From Urechis unicinctus (lineage: Eukaryota > Annelida > Polychaeta > Xenopneusta > Urechidae), in assembly GCA_034190875.2 (NCBI GenBank), contig CM067348.1, positions 33,279,579 to 33,343,578 on the forward strand: a stretch of 64,000 nucleotides of DNA, written 5' to 3'. Below the pieces are notes generated by a model that was not told where the DNA came from, ran no database searches, and was given only the letters and a program-made list of their open reading frames with translations. The position numbers were made by a program, and so were the translations under genes. Positions 32,781 through 45,500 of this stretch are shown one piece after another (position 1 is the first letter of the stretch; each line of letters starts with the position of its first letter).

Positions 32781-33756
32781 TTAATAGCAGTCGCTATCAT
32801 AAATACACGGGCTACCGTCTGTACAACGAGAGTAACCGTATACTGTTTGAGTACATTCGCCGGAAACCTCAATTGCGAAGACTACAATTATGTAAATAAT
32901 GACAGCCAGTCCAATCAGCAGCCCGACGACCGAGAACGCCATTGAAGCGTGTCCGAGACCCCTTGCCGAGTCTTTGTCACCGGACGAGGCACGGTCCATC
33001 GCCACCACTGAAATTATGTTCTGATGTTGTTTTACGTAATAGAAATTCATTCACAAAGCTCAATGGCCATTGGTTATTGGTCCTGGTAATGAATTGGTGA
33101 TCATCTTGTGAATGTGGGGATGTACATTGAAAACATATTCGTTAACTGATCGCGTAAAATTACAAGGCATCTAAACCGGTAAAATAGTTATAAATGTTGA
33201 TCGCAATAATCCAAAAAGACCAACAAATCGTATCACAACTCATATGGAATCCCTAATACCGCCCATCACATGGATTTCATTGAGTATTAGTGTTATATTT
33301 CTACCACAAATACGACCATGTGTCCATTAATTTACTTACTCGCTAAGATGAACGCGACCAGCCCGCATATCCATCCGCAACACCAGAACACGACGCAAGC
33401 GAATACGATATGGCCAACGAAGGACTGGGTGGGCTCATTGTGTTGCTGAACCACGACCACTGTGTTGCCGCCAGGCGGCGGCTGCTGCTGTTGCCCACCA
33501 TAGTACTGGCCAGGTTGCTGTTGAAGCTGTGGCCCTCCATACGGGGTTGGCTGCTGATTGACAGGGTAGCCTCCAGCTGTAATTAATTAAATATTAAAAT
33601 TGTTAGCTAATTCAATATCATTATTACGGGTTTGACATAATCTAAATGAACTTTGTTAGCGAATATCAGCTTAACGTACAACGCTGCTAAGGTAGATAGG
33701 CAACCCTCGTGCAAAAACACACACACAGATATATATATATATATTTATATATATAC

Positions 33757-33821
<65 letters not shown>

Positions 33822-34028
33822 TTATATATATATATATATATGTATATATATTTATATATATATATATATACATCAATATATATATATATATATGCGTATT
33901 ATATATATACACATATATATTTATATATATATATATTATATATGTATATATATATATCAAATATATATATATATCAATATGCATCAAATATATATGCGTA
34001 TTTATATGCATGCATACATAATATATAT

Positions 34029-34073
<45 letters not shown>

Positions 34074-34236
34074 CGTATATGTATATGTATATATATATAA
34101 ATATGTATATGTATAGATATACATATGTAAATATATATATATACGTAAATATATACGCATTTATATATATATATTAATATAAAAATATTAATATGAATAT
34201 TTAATTGTACATAAATTTATATACATATACACATTC

Positions 34237-34290
<54 letters not shown>

Positions 34291-34616
34291 TGTATGCATA
34301 TATATATGTATATATATAATTATATATATATATTCATATATAAATATATATATATATGCATATAGACATGTATTTATATTGATATATGTATATATATCAA
34401 ATATATATACATCAATATGCATCAAATATATATGTGTATATATATGCAAGCATACATAAATATATACACATAAATATATATACATATAATAATATATATA
34501 TATATATATATTTATATACATATATATATATACGTATAATATATATGGGTATATAAATATATATATGTATATGTATATACATACATATGTATAATATATA
34601 TATATATATATATATA

Positions 34617-34665
<49 letters not shown>

Positions 34666-34858
34666 GTAAATACTAATATAATATATAATTGTACATACAT
34701 TATATATATACATACAGATAAATAAACACATACAAATATATATATATATATATATATATAAATATATGCATGTATGCATATATACATATATATATGCATA
34801 TATATATATATATTATATATGTATGTATATATATATATATTATATATATATATATATT

Positions 34859-34938
<80 letters not shown>

Positions 34939-35008
34939 CTGTGCGGCTGTTTATATCTATATATAGTTATAAATATGCATGTATTTAAATACATGTACAT
35001 ATATATGA

Positions 35009-35065
<57 letters not shown>

Positions 35066-35328
35066 AATATATATATACACGTATATATGTGAATATATAT
35101 GTGTTTATATGTATATATATAAATTAATATATATAAATGTATATATGTATATTTATATTCATATATATGCATATATATACATATGTGTGTGTGAGTGAAT
35201 AATAGGTTTTATAGCTTCTAAGCTACTAACATCCTTCCTTTGCGAGGCCTTGATAGCCAGGTGTTCATCTGTCCGTCGGGGTATGCTGGGTAGTTGTATG
35301 CTGGTGCTGCACTTGCTTGCGGGTCCAT
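32781..35328 (-). CDS. CD225/dispanin-family membrane protein with Cys tail (intact)
   Basis: Three exons on the minus strand. Exon 1 starts at an ATG at 35328 ([17 protein letters not shown]); its 3' end, near 35245, is unclear. Exon 2 (33341-33578, acceptor ATTACAG, donor GTAAGT) encodes a Gln/Pro-rich cytoplasmic part, then [19 protein letters not shown] and GLVAFILA, the first membrane segment with palmitoylation-type cysteines. Exon 3 (33007-32781) encodes [20 protein letters not shown], which corresponds to the conserved CD225 loop, then the second membrane helix ([19 protein letters not shown]) and a tail with four cysteines (C-x9-C-x5-C-x5-C) ending CY. CD225 proteins include IFITMs and PRRTs and act in membranes and vesicle fusion. 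The Cys-bearing tail would lie outside or in the lumen. Intron 1 is about 1.6 kb and almost all TA-rich repeat. Confidence 0.75.
33723..35190. repeat. TA-rich array inside CD225 intron 1
   Basis: Long pure (TA)n runs are separated by TATATG, TATACA, TATTTATA and short unique words. Several ~200-400 bp blocks (for example around 33950-34060 and 34390-34460, sharing ATCAATATGCATCAAATATA) look duplicated. The open frames here are YI artefacts. Confidence 0.9.
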
Positions 35329-35399
35329 TACTCTGATAGTTCCGACAAATCTCAAGCAAGACTAATCCTGTAAAAAGGAATGGGGTCATTATCATTTTT

Positions 35400-38300
35400 C
35401 TGAATTAATATACTGCTTGTTTGGCTTGGTGTATGTTGTTCCCCATGTAAAATACGCTACAGATCGTCAGGGCTCATAACGCATAGACTTTGCGATCGAA
35501 GTTCGGAGGCGGATATTGCATGCTTACGTGGCAATGCGTGCTCAAGCCGTTACAAATGATCGTACTTGTTCACATATGTCGTTAAATTTGTCTGTCTGTA
35601 CTTATCTCTACTTGCTCGGTAGCTGCAGATAATTAGTGGTAGATTTTCATGGATTGTTCGTCATGTGATAAGACGAAATCTATCAGTTGTATGTGGAATC
35701 GAATCTTTCTGCGCATGCAGAATAGTTGCGAAGTATATTCGTCGATTGACAGATGAAGCAATGAGTTCTATGGCAATATATCTTACCAACCCTGCTGCGT
35801 TTGAATGACAAACTCCGTTATTGGCAAAGAACCAAGCAAACTGTGATATTTGTTTTTGGCTAAACAGGGTTAATTCGCTGTTTACTGACTGCGCAGTACG
35901 GCTCAGGTACGCTGACCTTTAGTGAAGGTAATGTTTTGGGTTCCGCCAAATATCTACATCTTGGTTTCTTAAAAGGTACAAAAAGATATCATTGAGGTAA
36001 CCGTGACGAACTATCGCTATCCATGCGCATTGAGACTTTTGTTATTAAGATATACCTTTAAAATAGTCTGGATTTACGAGGGATTCCGTTGAATTATATT
36101 CGGTTATAAATAAGGAAGTGGGGAGCTTTTTACACACAAAAAGTGGCGACCGTTACCGCCATCGCGCCCAAAAGTGTATAGCTACGTCAAGAGGGCTCAT
36201 TTTGAAGGGCTTTGAGGTGACCATTCGCTAATTATAATACACTGCAATCGTAAGGTGACGCTTAGCGGGAGAGATGTCGTTTTGCAGAGCTTTTCTGCTA
36301 CCAAAATTCGTCGCACAGTAAGCATTAAAATAGCAAAAATAACAACTACACTATTGAATAAATATTACCTTGATATGGGGTACACATATCGAAAACGGTT
36401 CAATCCTCAATCTTTCAGGTCCGCGCTGTAGATGGTGGTTTCAAATTACCAATAACTGTCTAGAGCGAGGGGACTGGCCTGGGGCAGACATCAACATTTG
36501 CTGGCTTCTCAGGGACATGCGATGGTCTCGCGCAAAGAGTCTATAGCTATGTTGAGCTATGTAGTGATGATGAAATGACACGTAATACACCCCCCCCCCC
36601 CTCTTGAGTTGGTTGTTATCCCAGGAACAAACTCATTTGATTGTCTGATTGGTCGAGGTGACCATGCCCCCAAAATAATCAATGACTTCTATGTGGTTTT
36701 AAAGGACGTGATGAAATAGCATCACGCTGGTCACAGGTGAGGTTTTCACAAATTTTGTGCGGATGCGCGAATGAGCCCTCTGAGCGTAGCTATAAGCTCT
36801 TTGCCCACACCACCAGACGGCAGAATATTATTTATTTCGCAAATCGAAAGATTTTGATATGAGATTTAATCAAGCGAAAGTTTGGTGTTTGGAACCCCTA
36901 CCAAATATTTCTTTTAGCTCTTCCTTTAAATTAGCGTGTAATAATATATCTCCATTTCCTCTACATAACACTAATTTAATCAAATGTAGGGTGTAAAATT
37001 TTAGCCATCCAAGCAAATCAAGAAATAGTATACTTACGTTTAGAATTTTGACGCTGTGTTATATCTGTACAGGGTACGCACGTCTCTCCTTTAACTCGGG
37101 GTCTCAATGAAGCGTCGGTGGTGAAAAATGACGGTATGTGTCAACCAGGCTGCTTACCTGGAAGCGTGAGAGGCCAAAAACATTCGACACACCCGGGTGC
37201 TTATCAGACCATTGCCAGTCGGGGTGGGCGTGGGGAAATTAAATCATAATAACAATCTTGAAATGAAGGAAACCATCCAATTAGCACTAACAAAAAGGAG
37301 TTGATTGTTATATTAATGCACGCCGAGATATGGATTTGGAAACGGATTAATCAATCCCAACCTGTACATACGGTCAAAAGTGAGTTAATAATGCGTTAAT
37401 AAATTATATTGGCATCGTTAAAGCGAGTGATGGTATTGTCCAATTAGATCTAATTTTTCGACACAGTCTAGCTCTTTTAAATCAATGGGAATGGCCCCCA
37501 CCATGTTTCGTGAGGTTATCTAATGAAAAGGTTGAGCGGATTTCCTGCTATGGTGGGTGCACATTCAAACGTGCGTGTGCGCACACACACACACACACTC
37601 GCAAACACAAGCCCTGAAGGAGAGGAAAAAAATTCCAGCCTCGAACACTCTTTCCTGTGACACATCCTATTGAAGCCACGATTAAATTGCTCTCGCGGCT
37701 GTAGTGATAGTTATGCGATTGTATGCAAACTTCTTATTTAACAAGACAGGGCGTTTACAAACTTGTTAGGACAAAATAAGGCTTCAGTCAAGTCATTTGC
37801 CGAAGCCGGGCTGTATACCTCACCAATACAAAGTGTTCAAACCTGGGCAGCTAAAGGAAAGTATTAAGGTTTGTCCCGGTCCAGTGACTCGTAGATCAAC
37901 ATGAGAAGAGAAATTTTTGTCAATTTACTCGCTCAAATAGTCGTCCTTTTCTATTGACACAACCACATGACTGCGCGCACGTGCGGACCCATGACGTTAA
38001 AGGGCCTGCGACTGCAGGGGGTTGTGCTAGACTTACATACCACAGAATTCATCAATAAATGCTGATTGCTGTTAAACAATTATCCTCTTTGAGTTCCCGC
38101 TACGCAAGACAGAGATTAAAAATATTATTAGCGTAGGTAAACGATATTCGCTGCCATTTGAAAAAGATAAAAACAAATAACCGAAATATAAATCGTCGCT
38201 ATCAGTAAGTAAGTTATTAGAAAGGCATTTACCACATTTGCTTCATTTCCTTTATGGTTAATGATTAAACAGAAATATAATGGAATACCATGTATAATAC

Positions 38301-40029
38301 ACCAGCGTATACATCTTCTCTGACACCAACCAGTAATATAACTTCTATGCAACCTCATTTAATGCCCTCCATTCCGTTAATGTATGGTAGCATAATGATG
38401 ATGAAAAAGCATTACAGGGGAGCATTTTTCGTGTTGATCAGGAAGTCAAAACTAGTGTATAGAAATTTATTCATAGCTTCGATTGTCATTCTTAGCATAG
38501 ATATTTGCGGTAATTTAATGGCAATTTGACAGGAAATGGTTGCCATTTTGCATTGATTCTGCTTATCAGATATCCAAGCATCGATTGAGAAAGATACACT
38601 AAAGCAGGAAGAATAAATAATGGAGAACCACAATAAAGGTTGTCAACATGTTGTTCATTCTCGGCACTGTACAGAATTTAAACAACTTATTACTATTTAA
38701 TGGAATGCTAAAGAAAAATTTGAGTCATTAAGGAGATATATCACTTTGTTTACAATACACGCCAATGTACCTTAATCACTACCTTGTTAAATCTGAAATG
38801 CCATCCCTCTCTGTTATTTTACCGGCATATACATATCTCTTTCCATACATTGTTTTGTAGATTTAAACGATATCACACACTAGCTAGAGTTTTTGAATTG
38901 ATTGCCACATAACTGCGCAAAGGGTAAATAATAAGTTTGAGAGTCAATGCTGTTGCATAGTTCAAACAGCACACGAATGTCATCATTAAAAGGTCAGTAT
39001 TTGCCAGGGAATTGGCACAGTCCTTGACCAAGGATCCCCTTAGTTTTATTCTTAGACAAGAAGTTGCACTCATTAACACCAAAATAAGTTTTTTGACGAT
39101 TGTAATAATATCGAATATCCAGTTCTCAATACATTCTTAACTGAGGATTATTAGGTATGATAGAAAACGTGATTGATCAACAGTTTCGTAAAAGATTTAT
39201 CCCTCTTGAATGACTGTACACTCCCATTAGCATTTACAATTCAACCTTATTGACACTGGTATACTCACTCAAAAGTATACGTCGTGTATCTTTTTAGTAT
39301 TTATACGTTTCATTATTTAACTTTCTGAAGTAAACATGAGTTAAAATTTTTAACATAGAACTCAATTTTATGAGATGTTGCGTGCCCTTGGTGCACCATC
39401 CAAGAGGAAGCCTCGCTTGATCTGTTGAACATACCATTCCCCCGCAGTGTGGGTTCCTATCAACTGTGTTCAACAACGTGCACTTAAGTCTGCCTCAGTT
39501 AACTCTCGCAAGAACTTTACAGCTAGATAACAATGCAAGGTACGGAACATGAATCGAGCTCCGAGTGCGCTCTTCGTCCTTTCTGAAAAGACTATTTCAG
39601 AATATATATTCAACTTTATTATAGTTATATTGTAACTTTTATTATAGGTTAACCATAAGTTGTTCCTGAATTATTTATCGGCACTCGAAAGCACGCAGCT
39701 GTTGGGCGACAAGACTTGAGCGGTTCGCTGAGCAAGCTGAGGCCGGTGGAAATTTTTCCTCTCTTTGGCGGCAGCGGTTCCGGAGGGGGAACATTCGTAT
39801 AATACTGGTTAAGAATAATCACGTGCTTTTTGTAACAACTTAAAATTATGGCGGGGGGTTCGGGTGAAAATGGGATAATTCATTATCATTTATCAATCAT
39901 TTATTTTGCAAGTATACCGACGAATCACGAGCGATAAAGGATTTAACACGGTTGGATATTTGATTGATCTCGCAGGAAAATTCTTTTATCTCTTGTGATT
40001 CCGTACTTTCCGAGAGTTAATTCCATGCT
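35400..40029. other. Spacer between the two CD225 genes
   Basis: Probably holds the promoters of both divergent genes. Poly-C at about 36590-36601 and a short (CA)n at 37581-37599. No gene is recognised; open frames of 60-79 codons show no motif. Confidence 0.4.
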
Positions 40030-41210
40030 TAGTATACTATCCCTATCTGCGTACATCTCGGCGAAGAAATCGCTCCGTGTGAGATTGTTCGCCGATACGG
40101 ATGTGCGTCGCGCTTGGCTTAGCCTGTTGGCCTATTTTTGATAACGGTGCCACATTGCTCCTTGTGCACCAATATGGAATACCTGTAGACTTACATAGGC
40201 AGTCGCCATTTCAAAACAACTCTGAGCCATCGATGCTCTCAGGCGTGTCAATTGGGGCGATTCTTGCTGTGTACGCTATCGGTGGCAAAACGACGCGCAT
40301 ATCTTCTAAAGGGATATACCGAGTCAAAAAGATTCGCTTAACATTTTGAAGTTTCGTACTCGAACATAACTTGGAGACGGACACATATCGGTAAGATTAA
40401 TTGCTGAACTCCAATAATATTTCTTAACTTTAGAACGGCCCTTACTAACTTTATGATGCCACGTTCCTTGATTCCCCATAAAGCTAACCATTCATTCACG
40501 TGTGATCCGAGCTCCGTAACCGCTTCCGTGAGGACACTTGTTCAGGATCATCTATTGATTCGTCCTGTGTCCGTATCCCCATACATCTCGGCGAAGGAAT
40601 CACTCCGTGTGCGATTGTTCACCATTACGGATGCGCGTGTCGCACTTGGCTTGACCTGTCGGCTAAGTTTTTACAACGGTGATACATTGTACTTTGTATC
40701 GAATGTAATAGAGATCAGGTGCATACAACATATATACTCTAACATAGTATAGTACAGTGATTTGGAATCCCAGTAAAATTACAGAGGCAGTCCACATTGA
40801 ATAACAACTCTGATCTATGGATGCTTCAGGGCGTGACAGCTTGCCCGGGTCATGTTGTGCACCCTGTCGGTGGCAAACGAAGCGCATATCGCCTTTAAGG
40901 GCCTTAACAAGTCATAAAAAATTGGGAGTTTTCTTGCTTGAACATTCTGCGCGTAACCAGTTCTAAACTTTGGAAAAAGCCCACGCACTTTTTGACGCCA
41001 CTTTCCTTGATTCTCAAAAAAACTACCAATATAATCATGCGTCGTTCGTGCTCCTTGCCCGTGTCCTGAGAAATCAAGTTCACAGGGAAAACGTTTAGGA
41101 TTACCTTTGGATCCGCCCTGAGTTCGTCTCAGCGAGAAGCTCGGCGTGCGAGCTTTAACTGAAACGGATGCGTACGACGCGCTTGGCCTGACTAAATGGT
41201 GCCACATCAC
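40030..41210. repeat. Tandem repeat of ~535 bp, about 2.3 copies
   Basis: The landmark CATCTCGGCGAAGAAATCGC is at about 40054, in altered form at 40584 (CATCTCGGCGAAGGAATCAC) and at about 41126. The words GGATGYGCG and GCTTGGCTT follow each time, and GTCGGTGGCAAA / CGCATATC recur near 40278 and 40867. Copies are about 75-85% alike by eye. No frame is conserved through the copies. Confidence 0.75.
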
Positions 41211-41226
41211 TCATAATATCTAAATT

Positions 41227-41255
41227 ATACATATATATATAAATAAATAAATATA

Positions 41256-41339
<84 letters not shown>

Positions 41340-41682
41340 AATACAAAATATATTTAGATATATATATATAAACATGCAAAGATATATATACATACATATA
41401 TGTATACGTTTTTGAACTTATATATTTATGAATATATGAATACAAACATATATGTATCTATCTATATATGCATATGTGCAGATATATATACATATTTTTA
41501 AATGTATATATACATATCTTCATAGAAATATATACAAATAAATTTATACATATAGTAATATTCTTATATGTATGCATACACATATATATACGTATATATA
41601 TTTATACATTGACCTAAATATGTACATATATTATCATACATTTATTCATTTATATATACATATATAAACATATATATATACA

Positions 41683-41758
<76 letters not shown>

Positions 41759-41835
41759 TTATATATACATATATATGTATATATACATATGTATATGAAT
41801 GCACATATACATGTATATATATATATCAATATGTT

Positions 41836-41885
<50 letters not shown>

Positions 41886-41890
41886 AATAT
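41227..41890. repeat. TA-rich array upstream of plus-strand CD225 gene
   Basis: Pure (TA)n at about 41262-41336, 41690-41748 and 41847-41881 joined by ATACATAT-type words. It ends 30 bases before the first ATG of the gene. Confidence 0.9.
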
Positions 41891-41916
41891 ACATATATAC
41901 GCATGATTATCCTTCT

Positions 41917-44314
41917 ATGTCTAAGAATATGCAGACCGATAAAATGAGCGAACAGCAGGGCTACCCTCAGCAGCCTGCCTATGGATACCCTGAACAACCT
42001 GCGCCCCAGGGTTATCGTGGTAAGTCTTATGGCAATCTTGTTCGATTAATTAAGTTACCACGAAAAACTTTGATAAGCATTGACATCTCATTTCTTTTTT
42101 TTTAATTTGGAGAGACACCTCCAAGCTATATTGCTATAGGTTACATTCCACCAATATTGTCTTTTTGTCAGTATCCATTGTCTTTCCGAATATACGCCGA
42201 ATGGCTTGTTTGACTTTCTGTAGTGGTAAAAGAGAGGAATGTAAAGAAGGTCAAGGCCTATCACGTTGTACCATTCCCTTGTGATGTTTCCACTTTCATT
42301 GTTTATAAATTTTTTCAGTGGTTTATTTTTTATGCACATACAGCTGGAGGCTACCAGCTTGTTGCACAACAACCCCCTGAGGAATTTGAAGGTCCACAAA
42401 AACCTGCCAACACTGTGGTGGATGTTCAGGATCAAAGTGCCCCGACCCAGTCCTTCGTGGGCCACATCGTCTCGTCGTGTACTGGTGTTTTAGTTGCCTG
42501 TGTGGGCTGATCGCATTTATCCTGGCCAGTAAGTGAATTCAGTCACCTTTGTCTTTTCTTGCATCATCGGGAGGTCAAATATTGACAGATAATTATAAAA
42601 GAGTTAAATCAAATGGATTCGTCGTTTAGTGTGTTAAAACACAATACCAGATCATCCCCAAGAAAAAACATTTATCTTTTAACAAAACGATTGTATCAAA
42701 ATATTTTATGCGACAAAATCAATATTTTAGTTATTGAAATACAAGAATATTATATTCATCCACAATAGCTTCCTGAATATTGTCTGAGGGCTATTCAATA
42801 CATGCAAGGTTAACCCCAACACCTTAGGTCTACAACGAAGTGCGAGCTTGGATAAAGTGGGTTTTGTCAGCTCCGCAGTTCTGCAGAACTTATTTGCCTT
42901 TTCTCAGGCATTCACACACATTTTGTTCTAGCAATCTTACGGCCCACCTTCATATACCAACGTCTCCTTTGTATCAAAGTATCCATTTTTCTGACTATTT
43001 ACCTTTGGATCGTTACCAGTAAAACTGCGGTAAATTATCATATGAAATGTTAACCTCATAGCAAATGTTATATTTGTTGATCAACAGCAACTTCTTTAAG
43101 GCCAAGTATACACTGCGGTGGGACCTTTAGATAGTAAGGTTTTCAGAGCATTAAACAGACGTTAAAGGTTATAACCACTATGAAAGAATGTGTGAATCCA
43201 ATGCATCAAGGTAGCACATTTCGTCAACACGAATTTACGTGGCACTCGTGTGGTTAAATTTCAGGCTCTGTAGCCAGTTAACTCTGCTACCGATATCAGA
43301 GGAGCAGCATGCATGTTGTAATTTTGTCATGTCATTATGTTTTATTACCAATGGGAGTACCCATGATTTGTAATGGTCTAGAAGCAAACAAAGTGCTTAA
43401 GCAGGGGAATGTTAACCGGTAACCAACTTCGTGGATATATTGTATATATAGAGATAGTCAACTCTTGCAGTTTTGCTTGCCACAGGCGTGCGTCGCCGTT
43501 CGGTGGGTCATCCAAACTCGGGGAGTGTAATTACATTTTGACTCAGCGATGGCATCGCTAAATCGGAGATTATCAAGCGATAATGGAGCAGAATATTACT
43601 TGCATTAGCTTATATATTCTATCAGAAATTAACAGATTTGAGGAAACATTCCTCTTAGTAGTGAATGCTGATATAGATCGAATTAGAGCATTCGTAACGT
43701 AATCTTTTCTTAGACGTAGTGCCCGAAAAAACGTCATGTCAAAAGCAGCAGTGTCTAGGTCTACGAGCCTTTTTGTTGTTCTTGGCTACTGCCAATTTGA
43801 CTGTGGTGACGATTATTTGTTCTGATATGGTTGTCTATAAACCCTTATTCATGATTGGTTCGAACGTTAGGGAGTATTTCATAATGAGCCCAGCTCTTGG
43901 ATGTAACTAACATATGAATGGGTCACATTAACCACCATCTCTGACAACATCTCTTTCACTTTTGCGCGAGATGACTTTCATATTAATAAAGGTACTTACT
44001 GTAGGATGTGATTCGGGCATTAATTTAAAGAGTTCAACCCACCAATGTTTGTGGTTTCAGTGGTGGCAAGGAATCGCGCCTCGTCTGGTGACAAAGACTC
44101 GGCTCGGAGTATTGGTCACACTTCAATGGCACTCTCGATTGTCGGACTGGTGCTTGGACTGGCTGCAATTATTTTCCTTGTTGTAGTCTACGCAAATAGA
44201 GTCGAAAAAGAAACCACATCTGCCTGTTATTATTCAGGTAACAATGTCTATATGTGTTACAGAGATGACAGTCTTTGCTATCGTGATGTTCATGGCGATT
44301 ATAAGTGCTATTAA
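41917..44314 (+). CDS. CD225/dispanin-family membrane protein with Cys tail, paralogue
   Basis: Exon 1 (41917-42019, donor GTAAGT; the ATG at 41944 is an alternative start) encodes YPQQPAYGYPEQPAPQGYRG. Exon 2 (42344-42528, acceptor CATACAG, donor GTAAGT) encodes a Gln/Pro/Glu-rich segment, SFVGHIVSSC and, after a one-base frame change near 42478, WCFSCLCGLIAFILA. Exon 3 (44061-44314, acceptor TTTCAG) encodes [20 protein letters not shown], the second membrane helix (VGLVLGLAAIIFLVVVYA) and a tail with four cysteines (C-x9-C-x6-C-x9-C) ending CY. Both introns are phase 1, as in the minus-strand paralogue at intron 2. The frame change is inside the first membrane segment; it is either an assembly error or a disabling mutation. 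Function inferred from family: membrane or vesicle protein. Confidence 0.7.
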
Positions 44315-44969
44315 TTGCCCACGAAAGTACAGCACTATAACCGACTATACAGAATAAGACGAAGGAGGTTAATGTAAACTTAGTATTGAGATAAGTTTGT
44401 ATGACGCATATTTAAATGTAAGAGATAGATGAGAGACAACAAATGTAATACTTATTGTTTGACTCGTAGGGTTCTGTCACACACCGTTCCTCGGTTCCAG
44501 ATGCCTAGCTCCTGAGTGCCGACGAACGGGGCTCGGCGCTCGGAAGCTTGTCATTGGGAACTGAGCCAATGTGCTGTCATATATTAAATTCTTTCACTCA
44601 TATAGTGGTTCGAAATATTGTTCATAGCATATTAACCCAATAATTGTATTCAATGAATGTATGCGGTTCACATTGCATAATTTGTTTATTCTATTAGATG
44701 CTACAATTTAATAAAATGATTGATATGCATTTTTAACTATGAGATCATCCATGTATCATGAGGTATTTTTGATAATTTCCAACCACCCAAACACCGGTGA
44801 CCCCTTTGTCATAATATTAACAATCGGATTGTATAACCAAAGTGACAAATTGTGACATAAAAATCAGACCGTGGTTAGCGATTGTAGATTGTCATGGGTA
44901 AAAGTTCATGTCTACTTTACTGGTATAGTTGAACTGTCTCTCACAACAATGCATCCTGCTTCCATCGAC

Positions 44970-45500
44970 CTATAACAAAGTGAATTTGGGAAATATATAC
45001 CCGAACAAGTCCCAAACCATCTGTTCATGTTTATAGTCTGCCGCAGATATACCTTGCTCAGACAGCTTGCTGTAGAACTCCTGGATCGGCGGCAGCGAGG
45101 CATGGAACTTATCCCAGCCGTCCATGAACCCATAGGGGTACACTCCCTTGCGCATTAGGAGGCGGCACTTTACCCAGTCAGGTTCATACTTATCAGTCAC
45201 TGTAAAGGCGTCTGGGTTATTACATAGCCGTAACCGCATGTCTCATGTAGGCATCGTTCACAGAAGAACTTGCGTGTTTATTCTGATCATACAGCAAGCG
45301 GTTCAGATCTTTATTCCACATGTAGTGAAACGTGCCATCCTTCTCAATCAGCATGTGGTTTATATGTGGAATATCAACAGGCTGTTAACTGGTGTGGTGT
45401 TTGGTATTGGAAGCAGAGCTTCCCACCCCTTCCCAGCCAAAGACGTTCATGGCTAGGTTACGCACATGCTTCTGTACCTTCTCAAGCTGCGACATTGGTG
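44970..45500 (-). pseudogene. Polinton/Maverick-type DNA polymerase B fragment
   Basis: On the minus strand, GTFHYMWNKDLNRLLYDQNK and, in another frame, FFCERCLH are the zinc-finger region typical of polymerase B proteins of Polinton-like elements. Next comes KGVYPYGFMDGWDKF with LPPIQEFYSKLSEQGIS, also typical of that family, and a short end at VWDLFG. The two blocks are normally more than 100 residues apart but lie side by side here, so an internal deletion is present. There is at least one frame change and the downstream palm motifs are missing. It is an inactive remnant of a self-synthesising transposon; no integrase or capsid genes are near. Confidence 0.6.

Noticed and set aside
35159-35395. 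Minus-strand 78-codon frame as a separate gene
   Set aside because: The better reading is exon 1 of the CD225 gene starting at 35328 in another frame of this segment.
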